A DNA stretch of 5,280 nucleotides from UBA1151 sp963579925 (GTDB lineage Bacteria > Chloroflexota > Dehalococcoidia > Lucifugimonadales > Lucifugimonadaceae), in contig CAUZJA010000201.1 in NCBI GenBank assembly GCA_963579925.1, forward strand, positions 1 to 5,280, written 5' to 3'. The position numbers and the translations under genes were made by a program. The notes beneath the pieces are model-generated. The model was not told where the DNA came from and did no database searches. It was given only the letters and a program-made list of their open reading frames with translations. Of this stretch, positions 1-5,243 are shown one piece after another (position 1 is the stretch's first letter; each line of letters begins with the position of its first letter).

Positions 1-18
1 GGCGGCACGATGGCCGCC
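1..18 (-). other. Inverted repeat just downstream of moeB, possible terminator stem
   Basis: GGCGGC (1-6) is complementary to GCCGCC (13-18) around a 6-nt loop, about 30 bases beyond the stop codon of the moeB-like gene on the minus strand. A T-run, if there is one, would lie outside the window, so a terminator cannot be confirmed. It could equally be part of a downstream gene. Confidence 0.2.
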
Positions 19-48
19 GGTCCACTCGATTCAAACTCTAGTTATTTG

Positions 49-882
49 CTAGACGCCGACTGGGTCGACCGGAGGTGCAACGCCGCAGAACTGTTCGTAG
101 TCGATCAGTTCTGTGACGGACGGGTTGTCGCCGCAAAGTGGGCACTTGCTGTTCTGGCGTACCTTCACAATGCGAAAGTCCATCGCAAGCGCATCAAGCA
201 GCAACATGCGGCCTGACAGCGTTTCGCCGATGTCAAGGATGACCTTGATCACTTCCGTTGCCTGAATGGTGCCAATGATTCCTGGCAGAGCACCTAGAAC
301 TCCGGCCTCAGAGCAGCTTGGAACCTCACCAGGTGGTGGCGGTTCCGGGAAGACACATCGGTAGCATCCGTTTCCGGGAAAGTATGTTGAAGCCTGCCCG
401 TCAAACAGAAGAATGCTTCCATCAACCAGCGGCTTACCCAAGAGGTACGACGCGTCATTGATCAAATATCGGGTAGGAAAGTTGTCCGCCCCGTTGACGA
501 TCACATCGTAATTTTCCATGATCCCCATGGCGTTATAGGAGGTGATTGGCTCTTCATGAAGAATTACCTCCACACCCGGGTTGTACGCGTTCAGCGTTTC
601 TTTAGCGGAATCAACTTTGGGAATGCCAATATCTTTGTCCTGGTGAAGGATCTGCCTCTGAAGGTTGCTCAGATCCACCGTGTCGAAATCTACGAGCCCA
701 ATGGTGCCTACTCCCGCAAGAGCGAGATAGAGCGCCACCGGCGACCCGAGACCACCTACGCCAACGATAAGGACTTTTGAATCGATCAACTTACGCTGAC
801 CAACGCTGCCTACGTCGGGCATGATGATGTGACGGCTGTACCGCCCCACCTGATCCGGGGTGAGCGCTTGACCTTGTGCCAT
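49..882 (-). CDS. moeB: MoeB/ThiF-family adenylyltransferase (sulfur-carrier-protein activating enzyme)
   Basis: This 277-residue E1-like enzyme is expected to use ATP to adenylate the C-terminal Gly-Gly of a small ubiquitin-like sulfur carrier (MoaD, ThiS or CysO type), preparing it for thiocarboxylate formation in the cytosol. Visible features are the family N-terminal motif RYSRHI (14-19), the nucleotide-binding loop GVGGLG (41-46), SNLQRQ with its conserved Arg (72-77), Lys89, and GADNFPTRY with the catalytic Asp133 region (131-139). Two zinc-type Cys pairs (C173/C176 and C247/C250) and a conserved Cys190 in PSCSEAGV follow. The end, TELIDYEQFCG, resembles the MoeZ/CysO-activating subgroup, but no rhodanese domain follows, so sulfur must come from a separate donor. 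AGGAAG lies 8 bases upstream of the ATG and supports this start. The Rrf2 gene is 173 bases upstream on the same strand with no clear terminator between, so co-transcription is plausible. The family is certain. The partner (molybdopterin, thiamine or cysteine pathway) is not. Confidence 0.9.
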   Translation of the reverse strand: MAQGQALTPDQVGRYSRHIIMPDVGSVGQRKLIDSKVLIVGVGGLGSPVALYLALAGVGTIGLVDFDTVDLSNLQRQILHQDKDIGIPKVDSAKETLNAYNPGVEVILHEEPITSYNAMGIMENYDVIVNGADNFPTRYLINDASYLLGKPLVDGSILLFDGQASTYFPGNGCYRCVFPEPPPPGEVPSCSEAGVLGALPGIIGTIQATEVIKVILDIGETLSGRMLLLDALAMDFRIVKVRQNSKCPLCGDNPSVTELIDYEQFCGVAPPVDPVGV

Positions 883-1055
883 GTGCTTTACTTCCTGACC
901 ACTACGAATTTTTTTGTCTGCTTCATTAGATACTTCAGATGCCGTTTGAGATTCTTGGGATGATCTTGAATTGCCAGGAATCTCTGGGCACTTGAAGCGT
1001 GGTTGCCTAATAATACTCCGCCGCGTGCATTTTTTTAGCGACCTAAGAGGTGGTA

Positions 1056-1484
1056 TCAGGCTGGAGTTGCGACCAGATTCTGCTGTTTGGTTGCCAGATC
1101 GGCAACGCTTGTCTTACTGAGAACATCCAGCAGAACCTGCTCAACATCGCTCCAGAGCTCTCGCTGCGAACAAGCGCTAGAGAGCGTGCAATCATCCGGG
1201 GAGTGGAGACAACCAACAGGCGCGATTGACCGATCAAACGCCTGAACCACCTCCGCCACAGAAATCTGGTCCGCCGCCATTGCCAGCATGTGGCCGCCCT
1301 TGGGCCCGCGCCTGCTCGTCACCATCCCATTTCGAGACAGCGTATTGAATAGCTGGACCACAAACGCTTCTGGAATTGCCTGTCGCACCGCTATATCGCT
1401 GGATGTGACAGGACTATTCTCTGGTTGTTGTGCTAGATCGATCAGCATGCGTAAGCCGTAATCGACTTTGATTGGAAAGAGCAT
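1056..1484 (-). CDS. Rrf2-family transcriptional regulator, probable Fe-S sensor
   Basis: This 142-residue protein is a winged-helix repressor or activator of the Rrf2 family (IscR, NsrR, CymR relatives). The N-terminus MLFPIKVDYGLRMLIDLA is the typical first helix. The recognition-helix region covers roughly residues 28-50, and the wing motif RRGPKGGHMLA (58-68) matches the family RG-x-x-GG pattern. Three cysteines, C92, C99 and C105 (spacing C-x6-C-x5-C), occupy the position that binds an iron-sulfur cluster in IscR and NsrR. CymR-type members lack these residues. The first spacer is one residue longer than in IscR. I chose the ATG at 1484 because the protein family starts there and GGGGGA lies 4 bases upstream. 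An in-frame GTG at 1508 would add eight atypical residues. The gene sits just upstream of moeB, suggesting sulfur or Fe-S related control. The ligand and regulon are not visible. An extended -10 promoter and a palindrome precede it. Confidence 0.9.
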   Translation of the reverse strand: MLFPIKVDYGLRMLIDLAQQPENSPVTSSDIAVRQAIPEAFVVQLFNTLSRNGMVTSRRGPKGGHMLAMAADQISVAEVVQAFDRSIAPVGCLHSPDDCTLSSACSQRELWSDVEQVLLDVLSKTSVADLATKQQNLVATPA

Positions 1485-1556
1485 GACATCCCCCAATGGC
1501 CTGAACACGTCGAGATGGGCAAACAGGCGTCTAAATGAACCTCAACGTGAGACGAA

Positions 1557-1565
1557 AGTATACCA
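1557..1565 (-). promoter_or_regulatory. Extended -10 promoter for the Rrf2 gene
   Basis: On the minus strand the sequence reads TGGTATACT, an extended -10 (TGn plus TATACT, one base off TATAAT). Transcription would start near 1550, leaving a leader of about 65 nt before the ATG at 1484. There is no good -35 hexamer, which fits an extended -10 or a regulated promoter. Confidence 0.55.
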
Positions 1566-1574
1566 TCCAATTCA

Positions 1575-1587
1575 GACCAAATAGGTC
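1575..1587. promoter_or_regulatory. Palindrome GACC-N5-GGTC, candidate Rrf2 operator
   Basis: GACCAAATAGGTC is a perfect 4-bp inverted repeat around an AT-rich 5-base centre. The wider GAC-N7-GTC spacing, with GGG following on the right, matches the core of the E. coli IscR-type site; the left flank does not match well. It lies about 25-37 bases upstream of the predicted Rrf2 transcription start, over the -35 position, so a bound protein would be expected to block RNA polymerase. Autoregulation is inferred from this position and from the family habit. Confidence 0.45.
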
Positions 1588-1783
1588 GGGATTAAGAATT
1601 TGGCGGCACGATCATTAGTTAGAAAGACACTCACCAAACCCCTCGCCCACGTGATACGATTTTTAGGTTGCGCGGAGAGTGATGATTCTCAACCGCCTAA
1701 TCTTGATCTCAAATACTCAGCGAAGCATCCCGGCGCGTACGCTGGCCGGACACTTCACACCCAGAACAAGTAATAGATAAATA

Positions 1784-2458
1784 ATGCCTGCACTATCACT
1801 CGAAACAGCCCCGCGAACCTCCCTTGGCCGCAAGAACAAAGCTCTGCGAAGAAGTGGCCTCACGCCACTGCACCTTTACGGCCCGGGCGGTGACCCACTC
1901 ATTCTCCAGGCTCCTGCCCCCATTGTCCGCAAGCTGCTAGTGAGCGCAGGCAAGACAACCGCCGTCAACATTGCTATCGAAGGCACAGACGGTGAGGAAC
2001 TGAGCTTTGTACGTGACGTGGCGGTTCATCCTGTTACAGGCGAGATACAGCACGTAGATTTTCTGCGAATTCACGCCGACCGCAAGGTGGAGATCCCAGT
2101 TGAGATAACCCTTGTTGGTGAGGCTCCCGCAACCCGTGGTGGTGCGGCGCAGATCAACCATGTGACCCGTTCTCTTATGGTTCTAGCGTTCCCCCTGAGA
2201 GTACCGTCTGGCATTGAAGCTGACATCACCGGACTTGAAGAAGTTGGCGACGTCCTGCGTGTCAGTGACCTAACTCTTCCGGACGGTGTTGAAGCCACAG
2301 CCCACCCTGATGATGTCGTCGCACGTGCTCAGAAGCAGCGTGAGGCTGAGGTCTTTGAGGTTGTTGGTCTTGAAGCTGCAGGTGTTGAGGGCGAAGAGGG
2401 TGCCGAAGGCGAGGCCGCTGAAGGTGCCGAGGGTGAAGACTCAGGCGACGACGCCTAA
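1784..2458 (+). CDS. rplY: 50S ribosomal protein L25, CTC/TL5 type
   Basis: This 224-residue protein is the long (CTC) form of bacterial L25, which binds 5S rRNA on the large ribosomal subunit. Residues 1-94 form the 5S-binding domain, with the family signatures KALRRSGLTPLHLYG (19-33) and RDVAVHPVTGEIQHVDF (77-93). Residues 96 to about 185 form the second beta-rich CTC domain. From about residue 190 to the end the protein is a low-complexity acidic Glu/Gly/Ala/Asp tail, which is common but variable in length in this family. No convincing Shine-Dalgarno sequence precedes the ATG, only A/T-rich bases. A weak CGGACA (1747-1752) and TAATAG (1771-1776) pair would place transcription start nearly at the ATG, so a leaderless message is possible. 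The peptidyl-tRNA hydrolase gene that often follows rplY is absent here. The identification is secure. Confidence 0.95.
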   Translation: MPALSLETAPRTSLGRKNKALRRSGLTPLHLYGPGGDPLILQAPAPIVRKLLVSAGKTTAVNIAIEGTDGEELSFVRDVAVHPVTGEIQHVDFLRIHADRKVEIPVEITLVGEAPATRGGAAQINHVTRSLMVLAFPLRVPSGIEADITGLEEVGDVLRVSDLTLPDGVEATAHPDDVVARAQKQREAEVFEVVGLEAAGVEGEEGAEGEAAEGAEGEDSGDDA

Positions 2459-2751
2459 CCCCCTTATTTGGTTCCTAGCGTGGGGTTCCCAGTGTGGCTT
2501 GCCCGGGCAGGCCGATACGCTTGAATTCGAAGCGCGGTTTTACATGCTCACTTCACGTTTTCTTGATGTTCGCGTAGTTAAATCTATGTAGTTCGAAAGC
2601 GGCCCTCAAGCCAATCGCCTCACTGGGCACCATGTCTTGAGAGTTCGCGAATGAAATCTCGCGCAGCGGCTCGTAATTTGGTATTCAGCATCTAAAACGC
2701 CAAACCAATTAGCCAGCCCGTTCCGCATAGTCCATATGCATGGGGACGAAC
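2459..2751. other. Intergenic region between rplY and htrA
   Basis: This noncoding stretch of 293 bases has two modest hairpins after rplY. One pairs GGCTTGC (2496-2502) with GCAGGCC (2507-2513) and has one G-U pair and no T-run. The other pairs CGCTT (2518-2522) with AAGCG (2530-2534) and is followed by CGGTTTT, so it may be a weak terminator. A CGCGA/TCGCG inverted repeat lies at 2646-2663. No clear -35/-10 pair for htrA could be assigned, and no gene is seen. Confidence 0.4.
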
Positions 2752-4005
2752 ATGAAAACAGTACGCATCAAATCACTCATCCTGCCAGTGGTCGGAATCA
2801 CCGCTCTGGCCGCAGTTGCCTGCACCGGCAGCGGCACGTCAGAGGTGATCGTCAGCAATCCGGCACCAACGCCAGCGATTCAATCGATCGCAGCAGTTGA
2901 CGTTGACCCGATCACCTCTGCGCCGGTCACGCGATTTACCAACACAGACGTCACACCACCGCAAGTCGCCTCAGACGGGCCAATCTCCGCACAGGAAGTC
3001 ATCGATACTCTCACACCATTGGAGATCCTCCAGGCGGAAGAAGAGGTAATCGCCGATCTCTATGATAGCGTTCTCGCCTCAACCGTCCAGATTAAAGTCT
3101 TCGTACAGCGCGCAGACGGTGTATTTGGAACACCTTCCGGCAGCGATCCAGCACAGCCTCGGGGTTCCGGCTCAGGGTTCGTGTGGGATAAAGATGGCCA
3201 CATCGTCACTAACCACCACGTCGTCGCAAACGCAGACGCAGTGCGTATTCAATTCTCAGATGGCACCGATGTTGAGGCGGAAATCCTGGGTACGGACCCG
3301 GATTCAGACCTTGCAGTACTGAAGGTTGATCTACCGAAGAGCTTCCTGCAGCCAATCTCTATTGGTGACTCAAATGATCTCCGACCCGGTCAAGTAGCGC
3401 TCGCTATCGGTGCCCCTTTCGGTCGTGACTTCACACTGACCCGTGGAATTGTCAGCGCCCTTGGCGAGACGATTGACAGCCCAACTCAAGGCTACTCAAT
3501 CCCAGACGCAATCCAGACGGATGCCTCAATCAATCCCGGCAACTCTGGCGGCCCGCTGTTCAACAGTGATGGTGAAGTAATCGGCATCAACTCGCAGATT
3601 CAAACTCGCACCGGCACAAACAGCGGCATCGGCTTCGCCATTCCAATCAACCAGGCCAAGCGTGTAGTTCCAGCGATCATCGAAGATGGAAAGTACATCT
3701 ACTCCTGGCTTGGCGTGACAGTTGGAACCATCGATGCAATTGAAGCTGAGAACCTGGGCCTACCGCTCAACACACGCGGTGCACTGATTGATCGCCTGAT
3801 CCCCGGCGCACCTGCCGAAACCGGCGGACTTGAGCCAGGTGACATCGTCACGGCCATAGATGGCACAGCTGTTCAGAGCTTTGAAAGTCTGATCGGATAC
3901 CTCGCCGCTCAGACACGCCCCGGAGACGTAGTCACCATGGACCTCCTCCGTGATGGTGATGAAATCCAACTAGAAGTAGAACTTGGTGAGAGGCCAGGCA
4001 GCTAA
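2752..4005 (+). CDS. htrA: HtrA/Deg-family serine protease with lipoprotein-like signal and one PDZ domain
   Basis: This 417-residue envelope protease belongs to the trypsin-like HtrA family, which degrades or refolds misfolded exported proteins. The N-terminus is a basic, then hydrophobic signal ending AAVAC, so Cys24 may be lipidated; the lipobox is imperfect, with Ala at -3. A Pro/Thr/Ser-rich linker (about 25-95) links it to the protease domain (about 100-312). The catalytic triad is His156 in TNHHVV, Asp186 in DSDLAVLKV and Ser265 in GNSGGPL. One PDZ domain (about 320-412, with GALIDRLIPGAPAE and GDIVTAIDG) completes the protein, making it closer to single-PDZ bacterial HtrA proteases than to two-PDZ DegP. 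I chose the ATG at 2752 because GGGGA lies 5 bases upstream and it begins MKTVRIK. An in-frame ATG at 2740 would add four residues and overlap that ribosome binding site. It appears to be transcribed alone and ends at a strong terminator. Confidence 0.93.
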   Translation: MKTVRIKSLILPVVGITALAAVACTGSGTSEVIVSNPAPTPAIQSIAAVDVDPITSAPVTRFTNTDVTPPQVASDGPISAQEVIDTLTPLEILQAEEEVIADLYDSVLASTVQIKVFVQRADGVFGTPSGSDPAQPRGSGSGFVWDKDGHIVTNHHVVANADAVRIQFSDGTDVEAEILGTDPDSDLAVLKVDLPKSFLQPISIGDSNDLRPGQVALAIGAPFGRDFTLTRGIVSALGETIDSPTQGYSIPDAIQTDASINPGNSGGPLFNSDGEVIGINSQIQTRTGTNSGIGFAIPINQAKRVVPAIIEDGKYIYSWLGVTVGTIDAIEAENLGLPLNTRGALIDRLIPGAPAETGGLEPGDIVTAIDGTAVQSFESLIGYLAAQTRPGDVVTMDLLRDGDEIQLEVELGERPGS

Positions 4006-4035
4006 CACTCCTCCAGAGCTGCAACCCACTCACAG

Positions 4036-4069
4036 GGGGCTGAAGCGACGATCGCTTCAGCCCCTTTTT
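4036..4069 (+). terminator. Strong intrinsic terminator after htrA
   Basis: GGGGCTGAAGCGA (4036-4048) pairs perfectly over 13 bp with 4052-4064 around a 3-base loop and is followed by five T residues (4065-4069). It begins 30 bases after the htrA stop codon. It should insulate the cysH leader from htrA read-through. Confidence 0.93.
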
Positions 4070-4116
4070 CTCTGGCTCGCATCTGATCACCCTCTCGCGC
4101 ATCGGATGTTTATGTG

Positions 4117-4122
4117 TATAAT
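4117..4122 (+). promoter_or_regulatory. Promoter -10 element (TATAAT) of the cysH leader
   Basis: A perfect TATAAT is preceded by TATGTG. Transcription would start near A4130, about 18 nt before the leader-peptide ATG and about 200 nt before cysH. No good -35 hexamer is present at 16-18 bp spacing, so an activator or the near-extended -10 context may contribute. Confidence 0.6.
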
Positions 4123-4147
4123 TGTGACTAAATGCACAAGGTGATAT

Positions 4148-4231
4148 ATGATCCGTCGTGATATGAGTAATTTGATTTCAAGCGCCAAGTGTCTCTGTAC
4201 ATGTCTGAGCCCTGTGAGGGTTTCCGGCTAG
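4148..4231 (+). CDS. Cysteine-rich leader peptide of cysH (attenuator sORF)
   Basis: This is a 27-codon ORF in the cysH leader. A strong Shine-Dalgarno sequence, AAGGTGA (4138-4144), sits 3 bases before the ATG at 4148. A second in-frame ATG at 4163 lacks one. Residues 15-19 read Cys-Leu-Cys-Thr-Cys, encoded by three TGT codons at 4190, 4196 and 4202; Cys is normally a rare residue. The stop (TAG) is at 4229-4231. The peptide has no recognisable domain or export signal and probably acts only through its translation. A ribosome starved for Cys-tRNA would pause at 4190-4204, whereas a ribosome reaching the stop would cover 4212-4220, the segment needed for the antiterminator. The link to cysteine fits cysH directly downstream. 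Cysteine-coding short ORFs are known as attenuators of sulfur genes in mycobacteria. Translation itself is inferred, and no relative can be searched for here. Confidence 0.8.
   Translation: MIRRDMSNLISSAKCLCTCLSPVRVSG
4207..4223 (+). promoter_or_regulatory. Small hairpin overlapping the antiterminator arm (candidate anti-antiterminator)
   Basis: Bases 4207-4213 pair with 4217-4223 (core CCCT/AGGG, flanked by A-U and two G-U pairs) around a GTG loop, directly after the Cys codons. It would compete with the antiterminator for 4212-4220 when no ribosome is stalled nearby, and a ribosome paused at the second or third Cys codon would break it. This is drawn by eye with no energy calculation. Confidence 0.4.
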
Positions 4232-4267
4232 TCGCGCACGCATAGTAGTAACTACCACCCCTCGCAG
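4212..4267 (+). promoter_or_regulatory. Antiterminator pairing of the cysH attenuator
   Basis: CTGTGAGGG (4212-4220), inside the leader ORF eight bases after the last Cys codon, can pair over 9 bp (one G-U) with CCCTCGCAG (4259-4267). The latter includes almost all of the 5' arm of the terminator, so the two structures exclude each other. A ribosome stalled at the Cys codons leaves 4212-4220 largely free, permitting antitermination. A ribosome at the stop codon would cover it and allow termination. Confidence 0.65.
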
Positions 4268-4295
4268 ATGATCTATCAGCGGGGGGTTTTTGTTT
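4257..4295 (+). terminator. Conditional intrinsic terminator (attenuator) upstream of cysH
   Basis: ACCCCTCGC (4257-4265) pairs over 9 bp (one G-U) with GCGGGGGGT (4279-4287). The stem may extend past an A-A mismatch by GAT/ATC (4267-4269 with 4275-4277). It is followed by TTTTGTTT. It lies after a leader ORF and 38 bases before the cysH start, with no gene end nearby to serve, so it most probably regulates cysH rather than closing an upstream unit. Confidence 0.85.
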
Positions 4296-4332
4296 GTACA
4301 GAATTTCATTTTGATACCAAGAGTGAGGAAGC

Positions 4333-5079
4333 ATGACAACGAGTGAACGAGTAGAGATCAGCGACCAGGAGCTGGCAACGCTGAATGAGCGGTTTGAGTC
4401 AGCATCTCCACAGGAGATCATCAGGTGGGCGGACTCAAAGTTCGGCTCAGAACTGGTTCTGATGTCCAGCTTTGGACTTGAAGACGTTGCAGAGTTCGAC
4501 ATGTTCTGGCGCATCAATCCCAACGCACGGGTGATGACCCTGGACACGCTTAGACTACCAACTGAGACCTACACGCTGATGGACCGTATTCAGGCCCGCT
4601 ACGACGTAAAAATTGAGGCGTACACACCAGCCATGGACTCAGTGCAGGAAATGGTTCAGACAGAGGGCTACAACCTCTTCTACAAGACCATTGAGAATCG
4701 GAAACTCTGTTGTGGTGTTCGCAAAGTCGAGCCTCTCAACCGCGCGCTCAACACCGTTGGCGCATGGATCACAGGACTCCGTCGAGACCAGGGCATGGCC
4801 CGTGGCGAAACTGCGATTGTTGAGCGGGATGAGGCCCACAACAACTTCAAGATCAACCCGCTCTCAAACTGGTCATTCGATCAAGTGCAAGAGTACGTAA
4901 AGGACAACACCGTTCCATACAACGAACTGCACGACCAGGGCTTCCCAAGCCTGGGCTGTGATCCCTGCACCCGTGCCATCAAGCCAGGCGAAGACCTTCG
5001 AGCTGGCCGCTGGTGGTGGGAGTTGGACCCTGACGCAAAAGAGTGCGGACTCCACGTCGTGGAGAAAGCAACCCGATAG
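4333..5079 (+). CDS. cysH: Assimilatory APS reductase (thioredoxin-dependent, [4Fe-4S])
   Basis: This 248-residue enzyme of the PAPS/APS reductase family reduces adenylyl sulfate to sulfite and AMP using thioredoxin, in the cytosolic sulfate-to-cysteine pathway. Visible motifs are the nucleotide-binding SSFGLED (45-51), the LDTLRLPTETY strand (70-80), ITGLRRDQ (146-153) and the catalytic ECGLH (237-241) with Cys238 near the C-terminus. The paired cysteines C126/C127 and C209/C212 form the CC...CxxC set that ligates a [4Fe-4S] cluster. This marks APS-type rather than PAPS-type enzymes such as E. coli CysH, which lack it. The length is typical for the bacterial enzyme. One oddity is Leu at the position that is usually Gly in the DTGRL motif. 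GAGGA ends 3 bases before the ATG. The gene stands behind the cysteine-codon leader and attenuator, so it is probably induced when charged tRNA-Cys is scarce. A short ORF may follow in the same transcript. Confidence 0.95.
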   Translation: MTTSERVEISDQELATLNERFESASPQEIIRWADSKFGSELVLMSSFGLEDVAEFDMFWRINPNARVMTLDTLRLPTETYTLMDRIQARYDVKIEAYTPAMDSVQEMVQTEGYNLFYKTIENRKLCCGVRKVEPLNRALNTVGAWITGLRRDQGMARGETAIVERDEAHNNFKINPLSNWSFDQVQEYVKDNTVPYNELHDQGFPSLGCDPCTRAIKPGEDLRAGRWWWELDPDAKECGLHVVEKATR

Positions 5080-5090
5080 GGGTAGGTGTA

Positions 5091-5192
5091 ATGACCTTCA
5101 GAACTACTCAGAAATCGCGACTGGCGGCGGCATTTGACGCCGTCCGTCGTTGGGTGGCTCAGCGGATCCCCGCCGACCCGCCACTCCAGTAA
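5091..5192 (+). CDS. Possible 33-residue small protein downstream of cysH
   Basis: This short ORF begins 11 bases after the cysH stop. AGGGG (5078-5082) is 8 bases before its ATG, with AGGTG closer, so translation coupled to cysH is plausible. The product is basic and includes an Ala/Arg-rich stretch that could form an amphipathic helix (LAAAFDAVRRWVAQRI, about 11-26) and a Pro-rich end. It has no cysteine, signal peptide or recognised domain. It ends 24 bases before a hairpin that probably closes the transcript. I do not recognise it, and it could be a chance ORF. Confidence 0.4.
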   Translation: MTFRTTQKSRLAAAFDAVRRWVAQRIPADPPLQ

Positions 5193-5216
5193 CGCTACAG
5201 CCGAGATGACACCCGG

Positions 5217-5243
5217 ACGGGCGGCCAAGAGCCGCCCGTTTGT
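5217..5243 (+). terminator. Likely intrinsic terminator of the cysH transcript
   Basis: ACGGGCGGC (5217-5225) pairs perfectly over 9 bp with GCCGCCCGT (5231-5239) around a 5-base loop, followed by TTGT. The stem is strong but the T-run is short. An alternative outer pairing of CGGAC (5214-5218) with GTCCG (5242-5246) is also possible. Its place after cysH and the small ORF supports a terminator. Confidence 0.65.

Larger units (their letters stand above)
1485..1783. other. Divergent intergenic region between the Rrf2 gene and rplY
   Basis: This 299-base region separates divergently transcribed genes. It contains the Rrf2 promoter and palindrome (1557-1587) on the minus strand. Towards rplY there is an imperfect hairpin: GGTT (1666-1669) pairs with AACC (1691-1694), and GAGA (1675-1678) with TCTC (1687-1690). 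No Shine-Dalgarno sequence is evident directly before rplY. I see no additional coding sequence. Confidence 0.6.

Noticed and set aside
1602..1612. GGCGGCACGAT repeated at 1-11 and 1602-1612
   Set aside because: An isolated 11-base match, with no flanking similarity or repeated structure, is consistent with chance.
2496..2534. tRNA-like or terminator hairpins after rplY
   Set aside because: The GAATTCGA segment resembles a T-loop only superficially and there is no cloverleaf. The hairpins lack a solid T-run, so they are noted only within the intergenic entry.
2286..2591. 101-codon plus-strand frame overlapping the end of rplY
   Set aside because: It is an out-of-frame reading of the repetitive acidic tail of L25 with no independent ribosome binding site and an implausible composition.
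2606..2640. CTCAAG...CTTGAG inverted repeat upstream of htrA as a heat-shock operator
   Set aside because: The arms are only 6 bases with a loop of over 20, and do not match CIRCE or another known heat-shock element.
4130..4332. S-box (SAM) riboswitch or T-box upstream of cysH
   Set aside because: I found no T-box sequence (AGGGTGG-type) and no SAM-I core. The leader is short, and the Cys-codon ORF with competing hairpins explains it better.
4128..4547. 139-codon open frame on the minus strand across the cysH leader and start
   Set aside because: It runs antisense through the promoter, terminator and the start of cysH, has no recognisable domain, and is best explained as the shadow of the plus-strand gene.
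4881..5228. 115-codon minus-strand frame over the end of cysH
   Set aside because: It is antisense to a well-supported gene and has no family features.
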